64,000 bases of DNA, taken from the NCBI GenBank assembly GCA_009783055.1, contig WRHW01000003.1, positions 1-64,000 of the forward strand, read 5' to 3'. Position 1 is the stretch's first letter; every line of letters begins with the position of its first letter. Made by a program: the position numbers and the translations under genes. The DNA comes from Holophagaceae bacterium (GTDB lineage Bacteria; Acidobacteriota; Holophagae; Holophagales; Holophagaceae). The notes under the pieces were generated by a model, which was given only the letters and a program-made list of their open reading frames with translations, searched no databases and was not told the origin of the DNA. Shown here piece after piece: positions 25,899 through 35,512 of the stretch.

Positions 25899-25914
25899 GC
25901 AGTTCTTATGCCAA
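25899..25914 (-). promoter_or_regulatory. Sigma-54 promoter of the flgH-flgI-flgJ unit
   Basis: The minus strand reads TTGGCATAAGAACTGC: GG, 10 nt, GC. The -12 GC is 25 nt from the flgH ATG. It is squeezed between the prmC stop (25917) and flgH, separating housekeeping from flagellar transcription. Confidence 0.75.
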
Positions 25915-25916
25915 AT

Positions 25917-26750
25917 TTAATTTGTTGCCACGATTACCCTGTCATGCCCTGCAATATCCTTTTTTATTTCAACATTTTGCCAACCTATTTGTTTTGCTCT
26001 GGATTTTAGTTCCTCACCCTGCTCTGACCCGATTTCTAAAATAATTCCTTTAGCATTTCTTTGGAAACCCTGTATGAGCAGTTTGTTGATCAACTCCATG
26101 CCCATATCCCCAGCAAATAGCGCAGTCCGAGGCTCAAAGGCTATCTCTCTCTGCAATTCCCCAGCATGGCCGATAGGTATATAAGGCATGTTAGAAATAA
26201 CCATTTCGATGGGGTTAGCTACAGGCTCTAGCAAGTTTCCCTGTACCCAACACAGCTTTGCGTCATGGGCTTTTGCATTTTGTTTTGCCACAGCCAGAGC
26301 CTCACAACTAATGTCTGTGGCTGTAACAACCAAACTACTTTCCAGTGCCAGCGAAATACCAAGGATTCCAGCCCCCGTGCCCACGTCTACAACGTGCTTG
26401 GCACCTATCAATCTGGCAAGCTCCAATGCAGACTCAAGCACCATCTCTGTTTCTGGCCTCGGAATCAACGTAGCAGGTGTCACACAAAAACGCCTACCCC
26501 GCCAAACAACCCAGCCTAATATGTAAGCCCAAGGCTCGCCTGCTTTTCGCCTTATTAACCAACCTGCTATTTTGGATTGTATTTCCTCTGAAATGCAATC
26601 CTCGCCATGAGCGTACATCCTCGCCTTACTCCATCCCAAACCCTCATCAAACCAACGCCATGACTCTGCATTGGCTTCTTGCCCATCCAAAAACGCAGAT
26701 AAACTCTTTGCTAATGTTAAACGGCCTGCTTTATAGGTAACTTTCGCCAT
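25917..26750 (-). CDS. prmC: Release-factor glutamine methyltransferase PrmC (HemK)
   Basis: A 277-aa SAM-dependent methyltransferase that modifies the GGQ glutamine of release factors. Features are an N-terminal helical domain, the EPWAYILGWVVWRGRRF segment, PRPETE, and SAM-binding VVDVGTGAGILGISLA. The catalytic (D/N)PPY motif here reads NMPY in VISNMPYIP, a substitution at a normally invariant proline. Activity may be altered, though neighbouring motifs are intact. It follows rpe by 29 bp. Confidence 0.88.
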   Translation of the reverse strand: MAKVTYKAGRLTLAKSLSAFLDGQEANAESWRWFDEGLGWSKARMYAHGEDCISEEIQSKIAGWLIRRKAGEPWAYILGWVVWRGRRFCVTPATLIPRPETEMVLESALELARLIGAKHVVDVGTGAGILGISLALESSLVVTATDISCEALAVAKQNAKAHDAKLCWVQGNLLEPVANPIEMVISNMPYIPIGHAGELQREIAFEPRTALFAGDMGMELINKLLIQGFQRNAKGIILEIGSEQGEELKSRAKQIGWQNVEIKKDIAGHDRVIVATN

Positions 26751-26779
26751 TGTTCACTGCTGGAGGAATTATGAAGCCA

Positions 26780-27457
26780 CTACGATTTGCATACTTTAGT
26801 CATCTGAGCCTTAATTTTTTTAACCGCCTCCGTCGGATTAGGAGCTTTAAAGACAGCATTGCCTGCCACTAAGCAATCTGCGCCAGCTTCAACTAAGGCT
26901 TGGGCATTGGCCACGCTCACTCCGCCATCAATCTGGATAAAGAATGAATGATCGTTTTTCTGCCTAATCTTGTCCAAACAACGTAGCTTGTTGTAAGTGT
27001 TTTCAATAAATGATTGACCACCAAAACCGGGATTTACGCTCATTAGCAACACAAAATCGAGGTCTCCCAAAATATCCGAAAGCGACTCAATTGGTGTTGA
27101 AGGATTAAGTGCAACCCCTGCTCTTCCGCCAACATTCTTTATGGCATAGACAGTCCTGTGCAGATGTGGGTCTGCCTCTTGATGGATAGATACCCAGTCT
27201 GCCCCAGCCTTTACAAAATCAACCGCATATTTCAAAGGCTCTGAAATCATCAGGTGACAATCCAGAGTTAATTGTGTTTCTCGCTTTAATGCCTCAACAA
27301 CTGGTATTCCAATGGTGATATTGGGAACAAAGTGACCATCCATTACATCTACATGGACAACATCAGCCCCAGAAGACTTTAGAAAGGCTAGTTCGTCCGC
27401 CAGTCTCAGAAAATCTGCGGAAAGCAGGGATGGAGCTAATAATGGATCAATATTCAT
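26780..27457 (-). CDS. rpe: Ribulose-phosphate 3-epimerase
   Basis: A 225-aa TIM-barrel enzyme of the pentose phosphate pathway, converting ribulose-5-phosphate to xylulose-5-phosphate. Motifs are APSLLSADF, VVHVDVMDGHFVPNITIG, DCHLMI, LLMSVNPGFGGQSF and IDGGV. All expected metal-binding His/Asp residues are present. It provides the same substrate pool used by KdsD. Confidence 0.95.
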   Translation of the reverse strand: MNIDPLLAPSLLSADFLRLADELAFLKSSGADVVHVDVMDGHFVPNITIGIPVVEALKRETQLTLDCHLMISEPLKYAVDFVKAGADWVSIHQEADPHLHRTVYAIKNVGGRAGVALNPSTPIESLSDILGDLDFVLLMSVNPGFGGQSFIENTYNKLRCLDKIRQKNDHSFFIQIDGGVSVANAQALVEAGADCLVAGNAVFKAPNPTEAVKKIKAQMTKVCKS

Positions 27458-27477
27458 AGCCTCAAGTATAACACTTC

Positions 27478-27514
27478 AACCCAATGTGCAATCGCGAGAC
27501 TGCCACTTTGGGTT
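27478..27514. repeat. Palindromic repeat, family B copy 2
   Basis: AACCCAA (27478-27484) faces TTGGGTT (27508-27514), with an imperfect inner stem around GCGA. It contains CCAATGTGCAATC, identical to the copy at 14055-14067 on the other strand. It lies between the oxidoreductase gene and rpe. Confidence 0.4.
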
Positions 27515-27571
27515 GGCCACTGACTAGTGACAAGTGGCTAGGGCAAATGATGTGCCATGCTTTAATCATTG

Positions 27572-28933
27572 CTACATCTTGATTTCTTTCAGTACTCCAC
27601 CCTCAAGGCGACTGGCTTCGGCTTGGAACCCTGCCAGGTGACTCTCCATAGAATCTTTCAGGTTGGTCGCCAACAAGGACGGATCGCGTTTTGCCACAGC
27701 GGTTGCAAATTCCCTAACCATCCGTAAGTCTCCGCCGCCATGACCAGACAAGTCGCTACCGGGTTGCCTTACATCCCATTCCCGTTTCTGACCAGTCTCA
27801 AAATTTGCTATCTGCAAAATGTGTTCATCGCCCACTATGTCGCCCTTTGTTCCCATCACCCTAGTTCTGCGACCCTCGTAGGATGTCATGGCCTCCATGG
27901 AGAATGTTGCTGTTACGCCGTCCTTAAAGCCAAAGCTCATTACCTGATGGTCTGGCTGGTTGTTATCATTTTTGAAAACACATTTCCCATATGGCCCCTT
28001 GCGCAGGGCTTCCAGTAATCCTGCCTCGGAACGGTCGGGGGTAATAATGGCTCCGGAACCCCATTTTTTCTTATGAACATATACATCGGGGGCATAGTAG
28101 GGACACTGTTTGGCCGCTGGGCATCCATCCATGCAGTATTGAGTGGCTCCCGCCGGTGCCCGTTCTGGGCGGAAAACAGACCTATCCCCTAAACAGCTTA
28201 CAGATGTATACGGTTTGTCCACATACCATCGCAGTAAATCAAGGTCATGGCAACTCTTGGCCAAAATTATAGGTAGGGATGTCTTTGTGTTCCGCCATAT
28301 TCCCCTTACATAGCTATGCGACATGTGCATGTGAGAAATTGGCTCCATGTGCTGGATGCTAACCACATCTCCAATTGAACCATCCTGAATTACTTTCTTA
28401 AGCTCAACAAAATATGGAGCATAGCGCAACACATGGCAGACACATACTATTGCTTGTTTTCGGTTTGCTAGTTCAAGAATTGACTTGCACTGTTGCCAAG
28501 TCATTGCAATTGGTTTTTCGAGCAGTAAGTCATAGCCAGCTTCGAGAGCCGCCATCGCGGGGCCATAGTGCAAATCATCTGGGGTGCTGATTATACAGAC
28601 ATCGGCAAATTTTGGCTTGCGAAAAACATGTTCCCATGTAGTAAAGGTTTGGCTACTGGGAATTTCATATGCTTGAGTTGCCGCTTCACGCCTGTAATCA
28701 ATCGGCTCTGCAACCCCTACTATTTTCCATATGTTTTCCAGTTGTCTGGAAAACCTGGAATATAAACCGCCCCTGGAGCCATGTCCAATAACGACCGCAG
28801 TTGTTGGGGAATCAAGTCGAAGTGGCTCGCGACCACCAGAACCCAGCAGTGGCAAAGAATGTAACTGAGTCGCACCTAGTGCCAGACCACCCATGGCGGC
28901 TAAAAAGTCCCTGCGAGAATTATTTTTGTCCAT
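27572..28933 (-). CDS. Tat-exported Gfo/Idh/MocA-family oxidoreductase
   Basis: A 453-aa protein with a twin-arginine signal (SRRDFLAAMGGLALGA), so it is exported folded. A Rossmann domain (VVIGHGSRGGLYSRF, IISTPDDLHYGPAMAALEAG, LLEKPIAMTWQQC) binds NAD(P), and the second domain has the HDLDLLRWYV motif. An insert, CMDGCPAAKQCPYY, carries three clustered Cys, which could bind metal or form disulphides. Likely acts on sugars in the periplasm; the substrate is unknown. The leader lacks an obvious partner gene; it is divergent from recJ. Confidence 0.87.
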   Translation of the reverse strand: MDKNNSRRDFLAAMGGLALGATQLHSLPLLGSGGREPLRLDSPTTAVVIGHGSRGGLYSRFSRQLENIWKIVGVAEPIDYRREAATQAYEIPSSQTFTTWEHVFRKPKFADVCIISTPDDLHYGPAMAALEAGYDLLLEKPIAMTWQQCKSILELANRKQAIVCVCHVLRYAPYFVELKKVIQDGSIGDVVSIQHMEPISHMHMSHSYVRGIWRNTKTSLPIILAKSCHDLDLLRWYVDKPYTSVSCLGDRSVFRPERAPAGATQYCMDGCPAAKQCPYYAPDVYVHKKKWGSGAIITPDRSEAGLLEALRKGPYGKCVFKNDNNQPDHQVMSFGFKDGVTATFSMEAMTSYEGRRTRVMGTKGDIVGDEHILQIANFETGQKREWDVRQPGSDLSGHGGGDLRMVREFATAVAKRDPSLLATNLKDSMESHLAGFQAEASRLEGGVLKEIKM

Positions 28934-29113
28934 GTGTCCCCCAGAACAGAAAAATATATTGTAGCGATATTATTTTTTGTAGTCTATAGTTGCAGAGCCT
29001 TTGCAAATGCTTTATTTGTAAATAAATTCAAGCTATACTTGTTTGGATAAAGGTCTTTGGGATTCCATGCTCGACTTGAAAACAAACATCGATATAAAAA
29101 CCCGGTCGGGCAG

Positions 29114-30802
29114 ATGAGACCGCAACCCTGGAGACTGCGACGCGAAATAGTTGGGGCTGAAAATCCCTGGAAGCAGATTCAGGATGCTTGGAACCTTGAG
29201 GATGGTATTGCTCGCTTGGCATGGATGCGGGGGGTTGACGATCCCTCTGAATTGGCTTGGCGTTTAGAGCCAAAATGGGAATTAACGCATGAACCATATT
29301 TTTTGGACAACATGGGCAAGGCAGTGTCGCGCATAAATACTGCTATTTCCAAAAGAGAAAAAATCACCATATATGGCGACTATGACGTAGATGGAGTCAC
29401 GGCAACTGCATTGCTTTTCCGAGTACTAGAGCGCATGGGTGCGGATGTTTCATTTTTTATTCCAAACCGCTTCAATGATGGCTATGGAATCCATCTGGAA
29501 TGCATACGCGAATTAGCCCATACCCACTCCCCTACTCTTTTAATAAGCGTTGACTGTGGCATACAATCCATAGAGGAAGTTAAAGCAAGTTATGAATTAG
29601 GGATGGAATGGATCATTACTGATCATCATTCCATCAGCCCAAAACTTCCAGATGCAGTTGCTGTAATCCATCCACACCTAGGAACCCAGGCAAATAAACA
29701 CTTAGCTGGTGTAGGAGTTGCCTTCAAACTCGCTCAAGCCCTGATGGATGCTATTCCAATTCCAAGAGGAAACGATGCAAATTTCCTAGATGGACTTCTC
29801 AAATTAGTGGCCATCGGGACTATTGCCGACATGGTACCATTGGTTCAGGAAAACGCTCTATTAGTAAAAAGGGGCTTAATAGCACTTTGTGGGACTAATT
29901 CACCGGGGCTTTCGCTATTACTTAAAGCATCTGGCAGTGAAAACTCTATTAGCGCCACTGCAATTGCGTTTGGTATAGCTCCACGCATCAATGCAGTGGG
30001 AAGAATGGGGGGAGCAGAAGACGCTGTAAGGCTACTATTGACGCGAGACTTCCAAGAAGCCCAACAATTGGTAGAAAGAGTGGAGCAACTTAATCAGGAG
30101 CGTCGCCATTGTCAACGCGAATTGACAAAAATTTTGCCTCCACTAGCTTCTGCAGACGAAGCCTTCGACCTAATAGTTGAACCAACTGCCCATAAAGGTG
30201 TAATAGGTATTGTAGCCGGACAGCGAATGAGAGACCTGGGACAGCCCGCAGGTGTATGTTCTGTTATTGATGGGGTTGCCCATTGCAGTTTGCGCGCACC
30301 CGAGCCTTTTGATTTAACCGAACTACTATGCCTTGCCAGGCCATTCTTGAAATCTGGTGGAGGCCACAAGGCGGCGGCTGGAATAACCTTTGATATGGCC
30401 AATCTTGCCTTCATCAGAGAAATATTTACAAAAGCCACAAAAACTCAGGCACTAGAAGGAGTTTCCCCAGCTATCAACATAGATGGGAGTGATTATCACT
30501 GGGTTCCAAACAGACAAGCACTGGAGCAACTAGAACCATTCGGACAGGCTTGGCCAGAGCCATCAGTTGTTGCTCATGGGCAACTTGAACGGGCACCAGA
30601 CCTTTTTGGAGCAGGACATTGGAGTTTGAAGCTAAAAGAACTGCCATTCCAGCTAAAGTGGTTCTTCGCCGAAGAAAAATATCCATTTGGGATTCCTAAG
30701 GATGGACAAGTGCTGGATTTGGCCATTTCCCCCCAAGATAGCATTAATTGGGGGCGAACTTGGCGGGTTGATGCTCTTTTGGATGGTAGTAAAGCACTAT
30801 GA
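29114..30802 (+). CDS. recJ: Single-strand DNA exonuclease RecJ
   Basis: A 562-aa DHH-family 5'-3' exonuclease used in recombination and mismatch repair. DHH motifs are present: GDYDVDGVTATAL, SVDCGIQ, ITDHHSI, APRINAVGRMG, and the DHHA1 motif KSGGGHKAAAGIT. The ATG at 29114 puts the first motif at about residue 89, as in known RecJ; an in-frame TTG at 29057 is possible. The stop overlaps the next start (ATGA), coupling it to the LPS transport genes. Confidence 0.94.
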   Translation: MRPQPWRLRREIVGAENPWKQIQDAWNLEDGIARLAWMRGVDDPSELAWRLEPKWELTHEPYFLDNMGKAVSRINTAISKREKITIYGDYDVDGVTATALLFRVLERMGADVSFFIPNRFNDGYGIHLECIRELAHTHSPTLLISVDCGIQSIEEVKASYELGMEWIITDHHSISPKLPDAVAVIHPHLGTQANKHLAGVGVAFKLAQALMDAIPIPRGNDANFLDGLLKLVAIGTIADMVPLVQENALLVKRGLIALCGTNSPGLSLLLKASGSENSISATAIAFGIAPRINAVGRMGGAEDAVRLLLTRDFQEAQQLVERVEQLNQERRHCQRELTKILPPLASADEAFDLIVEPTAHKGVIGIVAGQRMRDLGQPAGVCSVIDGVAHCSLRAPEPFDLTELLCLARPFLKSGGGHKAAAGITFDMANLAFIREIFTKATKTQALEGVSPAINIDGSDYHWVPNRQALEQLEPFGQAWPEPSVVAHGQLERAPDLFGAGHWSLKLKELPFQLKWFFAEEKYPFGIPKDGQVLDLAISPQDSINWGRTWRVDALLDGSKAL

Positions 30803-32676
30803 GAGCCATCTTGAACACTCGCCACCCAGCGCACTTTTGGTCTGGATTAGCTGTTTTAGTAGGATGTATTTGTATTACAGCATTGATTGCCACACGTCGC
30901 TCGGAAACTGTGGAACCGCTACTTGCCGAATCACTATTTCAGGGAACTCGTGGCGAAAAAGGGCAGTGGACAGAAATACTTCCCCGCGGAGTCTACACAC
31001 TGAATTGTGAATCCTCTGAAGGAAACGAAAAAACAGTTAAGCTAATGGGAGTTACAGCCAAATATATCGAAAACCCGCCCAGTAATGCTACCTCACAACG
31101 CACCCTGACATGGTATATAACCGCCCCGACAGCCACACATGAGGCGGAGTACCCCGTAGACATATTGGATGGCCCATTGTTTATTGAAGTTAGAGATGCA
31201 AATGGGGTACTGCTTGGTTCCGGAAAATCTGACCACCATGGCCCTGCCCTTAGGAGAGAAACTGATGTTTGGCTGGGGTTGGCTCCGCTACACTGGGTTC
31301 AAATCGACGAAATGGGGCGTGGCGAATATTTTCTACCCGAAGGATGGCGTAAAGAAAGTGATGACCGGTTTGTAGTTTCCCAAGGACTTGTGGAGTGGAA
31401 AACTTCTGATGTGGGTTTTATACGCAACCTCACGGCAAAGGGTCTAAACGCAAAAGATATTACCTCTGGTATTTTGGATGATGTCATAGCTACATTGGGC
31501 AATGACGGCAACTTTGGGGGAGGACGTATCTGGGCCCAACAGGTCGAGGTTGCAGGCCCAATTCTCAATTTTGTAGCTCCGATAAGATTTCAGCACGACA
31601 ATGGATGGCAGGGTACTGCAATGCGTGGAACAGCTATTCGATCTGAAACTCCAAATACTCAAGGTGTTTTGGATTTAGAGTCCTTTGATGCTAACGGTAT
31701 TTTAGGGGCGGAATTATCAAGCAGAAATATTTCGCAAATTGTCGTTCACTCTGCAAAGGCTGACTTTGCAAAGTGGACTGCGTCGGGCATAAGCATGGAA
31801 GGGAATGTTTTATGGGACTTAGAGGCAAACGAAAAAAATGGAGTTGTAAAAAGGTATTTACTAAAAGCCCCAAAGACCATGTACAGAAACGCACCGGGAA
31901 ACATTGCTACTGGCTTGATTCGCTCTGAGGGCAACCCTGTACTCGAATGGGACAATATAACGCTTAGCTCTCCAGAAATGACATATCAAATATCACAACA
32001 AACATGGAATCTTAAAAGTCCTGTGTCAGGAACTGTGCCGGGCGGCACCTTTTCAGCGGGGTCGGGGTCTGGATCAGATTCGGGCTGGATGTTTTCCGGA
32101 GATATTCGGGCAGACTACCGTGCATGGGGTACCCTGAGGGGTAACAGCCTTGTTTGGAGCGAAAATCCTAATCCATCCTACGTTTTTTCGGGAAACCCAG
32201 CCGTATTAACGGGGATGGGCAGACGGATTTCCGGAGAAAAAATCATCCAATCAGAAACACAACTAGAGTTTCCAAATGGCATACAAGGCAGTATTACATT
32301 TAAGGGGGATACATTTACCCTTAGGGCAGATAGGGCAATTTTCCAAGGCAAAAAAAACTCTAACAATGCAGGGCCTGGCATCTCACTAACTGAAATAACA
32401 CTTTCCGGAGGAGTAGAATGTTCTGCACCCAGTTACAGGCTTTCTTCAAAAACAGCGTCTTTGAAGTTTGACAACGATAGGATGGTATTAATCACTGCAA
32501 CCGGAGGGATAATTTTTGATGGGAGTTTGGGAAGCGGTGTTGGTGATACACTAGAACTGATATTTGATGACGATAGCAAACCGCCTCAGATAAAATTTTC
32601 AGGGAGTGTTCAGGGAAAGATTGATGTACCCATTGGCCGAAAAGGAACTAACGATCAAGGTGCCAGAGACAAATAA
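30799..32676 (+). CDS. LptC/LptA-like LPS transport protein (fusion)
   Basis: A 625-aa protein with one N-terminal transmembrane segment (about residues 15-32) and a long periplasmic beta-rich region. The first part resembles LptC (membrane-anchored). The C-terminal third, with FKGDTFTLRADRAIFQGKK and EITLSGGVECSAPSYRLSS, has the OstA/LptA repeat style (beta-jellyroll, alternate xxADxxxx strands). Position directly before lptB agrees with the classical lptC-lptA-lptB-rpoN-hpf order. It probably bridges LPS across the periplasm in one chain; this is inference because sequence similarity is modest. Confidence 0.72.
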   Translation: MRAILNTRHPAHFWSGLAVLVGCICITALIATRRSETVEPLLAESLFQGTRGEKGQWTEILPRGVYTLNCESSEGNEKTVKLMGVTAKYIENPPSNATSQRTLTWYITAPTATHEAEYPVDILDGPLFIEVRDANGVLLGSGKSDHHGPALRRETDVWLGLAPLHWVQIDEMGRGEYFLPEGWRKESDDRFVVSQGLVEWKTSDVGFIRNLTAKGLNAKDITSGILDDVIATLGNDGNFGGGRIWAQQVEVAGPILNFVAPIRFQHDNGWQGTAMRGTAIRSETPNTQGVLDLESFDANGILGAELSSRNISQIVVHSAKADFAKWTASGISMEGNVLWDLEANEKNGVVKRYLLKAPKTMYRNAPGNIATGLIRSEGNPVLEWDNITLSSPEMTYQISQQTWNLKSPVSGTVPGGTFSAGSGSGSDSGWMFSGDIRADYRAWGTLRGNSLVWSENPNPSYVFSGNPAVLTGMGRRISGEKIIQSETQLEFPNGIQGSITFKGDTFTLRADRAIFQGKKNSNNAGPGISLTEITLSGGVECSAPSYRLSSKTASLKFDNDRMVLITATGGIIFDGSLGSGVGDTLELIFDDDSKPPQIKFSGSVQGKIDVPIGRKGTNDQGARDK

Positions 32677-32677
32677 C

Positions 32678-33430
32678 ATGTTGCCTCACCCCAAACCACG
32701 GGAAAACTGCGCTCTAATGGCTCAGGGGCTATTCAAGAAGTATGGCGACAGGAGCGTCGTGCGCGATGTTTCTCTCGAAGTAACCACGGGCGAGGTTGTC
32801 GGGCTACTGGGGCCAAATGGGGCTGGAAAAACCACCACTTTTTATATGGTGGTAGGCATAGAAGCCCCAGACAAAGGAAATATTTTATGGAAAGGCAACG
32901 ACATCACCCATACCCCCATGCACAGGCGCGCCAGGCTTGGTATCGGGTATCTGCCACAAGAGTCCAGCGTTTTTAGAGGGCTTACGGTGTGGGAAAACCT
33001 GATGGCTCTAGCAGAACTACAGCCCATATCCAGGGAAGAGCAAAAAGAGCACTGCGAAAGGCTGATAGAGGACTTTCATTTACAAAACGTAAGAAAAACA
33101 TTGGGTATGAGCCTAAGTGGCGGAGAACGTAGGAGATGTGAAATTGCACGTGCTTTAGTGACTTCTCCGAGTATAATGTTATTAGATGAACCCTTTGCTG
33201 GTGTTGATCCAAAATCTGTAACCGAAATACAATCTTTGATAGCCGAACTAAATTCGAGGAATATTGGGGTATTGATTACCGACCACAATGTCCGCGAAAC
33301 CTTGCAAATTGCCGACCGAGCATATATCTTGGCAGATGGGATGATTATGAAACATGGACATCCTACCGAAATTGCTGAAGACCCTGACATCAGGCGGGTT
33401 TATCTCGGAGAAAGATTCAGGTTAGACTAA
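32678..33430 (+). CDS. lptB: LPS export ABC transporter ATPase LptB
   Basis: A 250-aa ABC ATPase that powers LPS extraction. The Walker A GPNGAGKTT, Q-loop YLPQESSVFRG, signature MSLSGGERRRCEIARAL and Walker B IMLLDEPFAGVDP with H-loop TDHNVRE are intact and typical of LptB. The ATG at 32678 is two bases after the previous stop; a longer frame overlaps that gene and is unlikely. The stop overlaps the rpoN start by one base. Confidence 0.94.
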   Translation: MLPHPKPRENCALMAQGLFKKYGDRSVVRDVSLEVTTGEVVGLLGPNGAGKTTTFYMVVGIEAPDKGNILWKGNDITHTPMHRRARLGIGYLPQESSVFRGLTVWENLMALAELQPISREEQKEHCERLIEDFHLQNVRKTLGMSLSGGERRRCEIARALVTSPSIMLLDEPFAGVDPKSVTEIQSLIAELNSRNIGVLITDHNVRETLQIADRAYILADGMIMKHGHPTEIAEDPDIRRVYLGERFRLD

Positions 33431-35001
33431 TGGCAACCCTTGGCCACAATCTCACAAACAGACTTACCACAAGCCAACAACTGGCTCTGACACCTGCAAT
33501 GCAGTTGAAGCTCAAGCTATGGCAGATGAACCTTCAAGAGCTTGCCCAAACTATCGAAGAAGAGCTAGAGTCTAACCCCCTGCTAGAGGTCCCTGACGAT
33601 TTATCAGAAACGCCAACCGCCGAGGCGCTAATGGAAGGGAGAGATTCAGAGGTACTTGATGAGGCTCCCATCCTCGAGGGCATCGAAGTACCCGAAGGAA
33701 CCGAATCAGTCGACTTAGGGCCACTATATGAATCAGCACTCGAAATGAACCCTGGGGAAAACCTCGAAAAGTTTACAAGCGAAGGTGTTGCTCAGGTTCA
33801 GGAAACAGACATGGGGGCAGAAAACGCTTGGGATATAGACTTGCCTCGAACCAGTAACCTGCCTGATGAAGATCGTTTCAGTTGGGAAGACCGACTTACA
33901 AGTTCTGTCACCTTACACGAACACTTGCTTTCTCAGTTATACCAAGCTATTTCCGAAGATGACCCCAGAGGAACTATTTTAGAAGCGTTGATAGACCATA
34001 TAGACCCAAAAGGGTTTTTCCGTATGGATCCGGATAGTTCACTTGAAACAACGCCAGAACAACTCGCCGCTGGGGTTGGTATCGACTTAGCTATGCTCCC
34101 GGAATTGCTGGAAATCTTACAGGACTTTGACCCATCCGGAGTTGCCTGTTTTACTGTTCAGGAGAGCTTACTTGTTCAATTACAGCACTCAGGGGCAGAA
34201 CCAGACGACATTGCTGTGCGCATAATCAAAGACCACAGTGACCTGTTGAGCCAACGGGATAGTGTAAAGTTGCGTAAGGCACTTGAATGCACTGAGGAAG
34301 ACCTCAACGAAGCAATGAATATTCTAAAGCACCTCAATCCATCACCTGGTCGCGCCTACGACCCCGAAAGTGAGAGGGTAATCAAACCGGATGTGGTAGT
34401 CCTCCGAGACGAAGACGGCAACTGGAAGGTATGGCTTAATGACGATGGCCTTCCTGCACTCCGAGTCGACAGGAAATATCAGTCCTACCTAAAAGGAAGC
34501 CAAGATAAAGAAGAAAAAGATTACATCAGGGAACGCTACAGATCAGCGCGAGATTTCATTAGGGGAGTTGAAGATCGCAATCGTACCGTCCTCAAGGTTT
34601 CTGCCTGTATCGTCAGCCTGCAACAGGATTTTTTAGAGCATGGCATCCAAAAACTGCGCCCGATGGTTCTGCGAGATGTCGCAGAAGCAACTGGGTTCCA
34701 TGAGTCAACAATCTCACGCGTAGTAAAGGCCAAAACGATTCATACACCACAGGGGCTTTTCGACCTCAATTACTTCTTTAGCGCAAGCCTGGGGAGCGCA
34801 GGGGGCGATGATGTATCAGCCACCGTTGTCAAACATCGCATTAAAACAATCATCCAGGCAGAGGACTCTTCAAAACCGCTCTCAGACGAGGCCATTGCCA
34901 AGCTGATCGAAAGGGATGGAATTAAAGTTGCAAGACGGACAGTTAACAAATATAGGGAAGAATTACGCATTCCGTCTGCTTCACAGCGGCGAAGGCGATA
35001 A
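33430..35001 (+). CDS. rpoN: RNA polymerase sigma-54 factor RpoN
   Basis: A 523-aa sigma-54. The N-terminal activator-interacting region has LTPAMQLKLKLWQMNLQELA and EELESNPLLE, an acidic region II follows, then the core-binding and DNA-binding parts (LRDVAEATGFHESTISRVV). The C-terminal RpoN box ARRTVNKYRE is exact. It recognises -24/-12 promoters, three of which lie before flagellar units in this window. No enhancer-binding activator is encoded here. Confidence 0.97.
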   Translation: MATLGHNLTNRLTTSQQLALTPAMQLKLKLWQMNLQELAQTIEEELESNPLLEVPDDLSETPTAEALMEGRDSEVLDEAPILEGIEVPEGTESVDLGPLYESALEMNPGENLEKFTSEGVAQVQETDMGAENAWDIDLPRTSNLPDEDRFSWEDRLTSSVTLHEHLLSQLYQAISEDDPRGTILEALIDHIDPKGFFRMDPDSSLETTPEQLAAGVGIDLAMLPELLEILQDFDPSGVACFTVQESLLVQLQHSGAEPDDIAVRIIKDHSDLLSQRDSVKLRKALECTEEDLNEAMNILKHLNPSPGRAYDPESERVIKPDVVVLRDEDGNWKVWLNDDGLPALRVDRKYQSYLKGSQDKEEKDYIRERYRSARDFIRGVEDRNRTVLKVSACIVSLQQDFLEHGIQKLRPMVLRDVAEATGFHESTISRVVKAKTIHTPQGLFDLNYFFSASLGSAGGDDVSATVVKHRIKTIIQAEDSSKPLSDEAIAKLIERDGIKVARRTVNKYREELRIPSASQRRRR

Positions 35002-35119
35002 CATACTTGAGGCCAAAGGGATGAACATTTGACAGACAATACATTGCAAAAAAGGAACTTTTCACATCGTTGTACCATAGACACGGGCAATTACGCCCAA
35101 TTTTTAGGAGTCAACTGTT

Positions 35120-35440
35120 ATGAAGATAATCTTTACTGGGAGACGCGTCGAAGTCACAGAAAGCCTGAAAAAATATGCAGAGGAGAGACTGCAAAAAATG
35201 TCTACCTATGTTGATGACATCATTGACATCCATACAACCCTGAGTGTCGAAAAACATAGACATCAAGCCGACGTAGTTCTCAAGTCCCGTACGGGAGCCT
35301 TCATTGCCAGTGCAGAAACCGACGACATGTATCAAAGCCTTTCACAGGCTATCGACAAACTTGAAACCCAAGTTCATAAAAAACAGGGTAGGAGACAGGC
35401 AAGCCGTACAAGGGAAACCGAAGTAGCCGCTGGAGAATGA
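35120..35440 (+). CDS. hpf: Ribosome hibernation promoting factor (short form)
   Basis: A 106-aa HPF/RaiA protein that inactivates ribosomes in stationary phase. The family core is MKIIFTGRRVEVTESLKKYA, then TLSVEKHRHQADVVL and AETDDMYQSLSQAIDKLETQ. It is the short type without the dimerising C-terminal domain. AGGAG precedes the ATG. Its place after rpoN is the standard order in many proteobacteria-like genomes. Confidence 0.93.
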   Translation: MKIIFTGRRVEVTESLKKYAEERLQKMSTYVDDIIDIHTTLSVEKHRHQADVVLKSRTGAFIASAETDDMYQSLSQAIDKLETQVHKKQGRRQASRTRETEVAAGE

Positions 35441-35512
35441 TGCCATCCGCAAGTCTTATAATGTATACAACCACACATTGATCGTTGCCCCCTTGCAAAA
35501 TGGAGACTTGGG

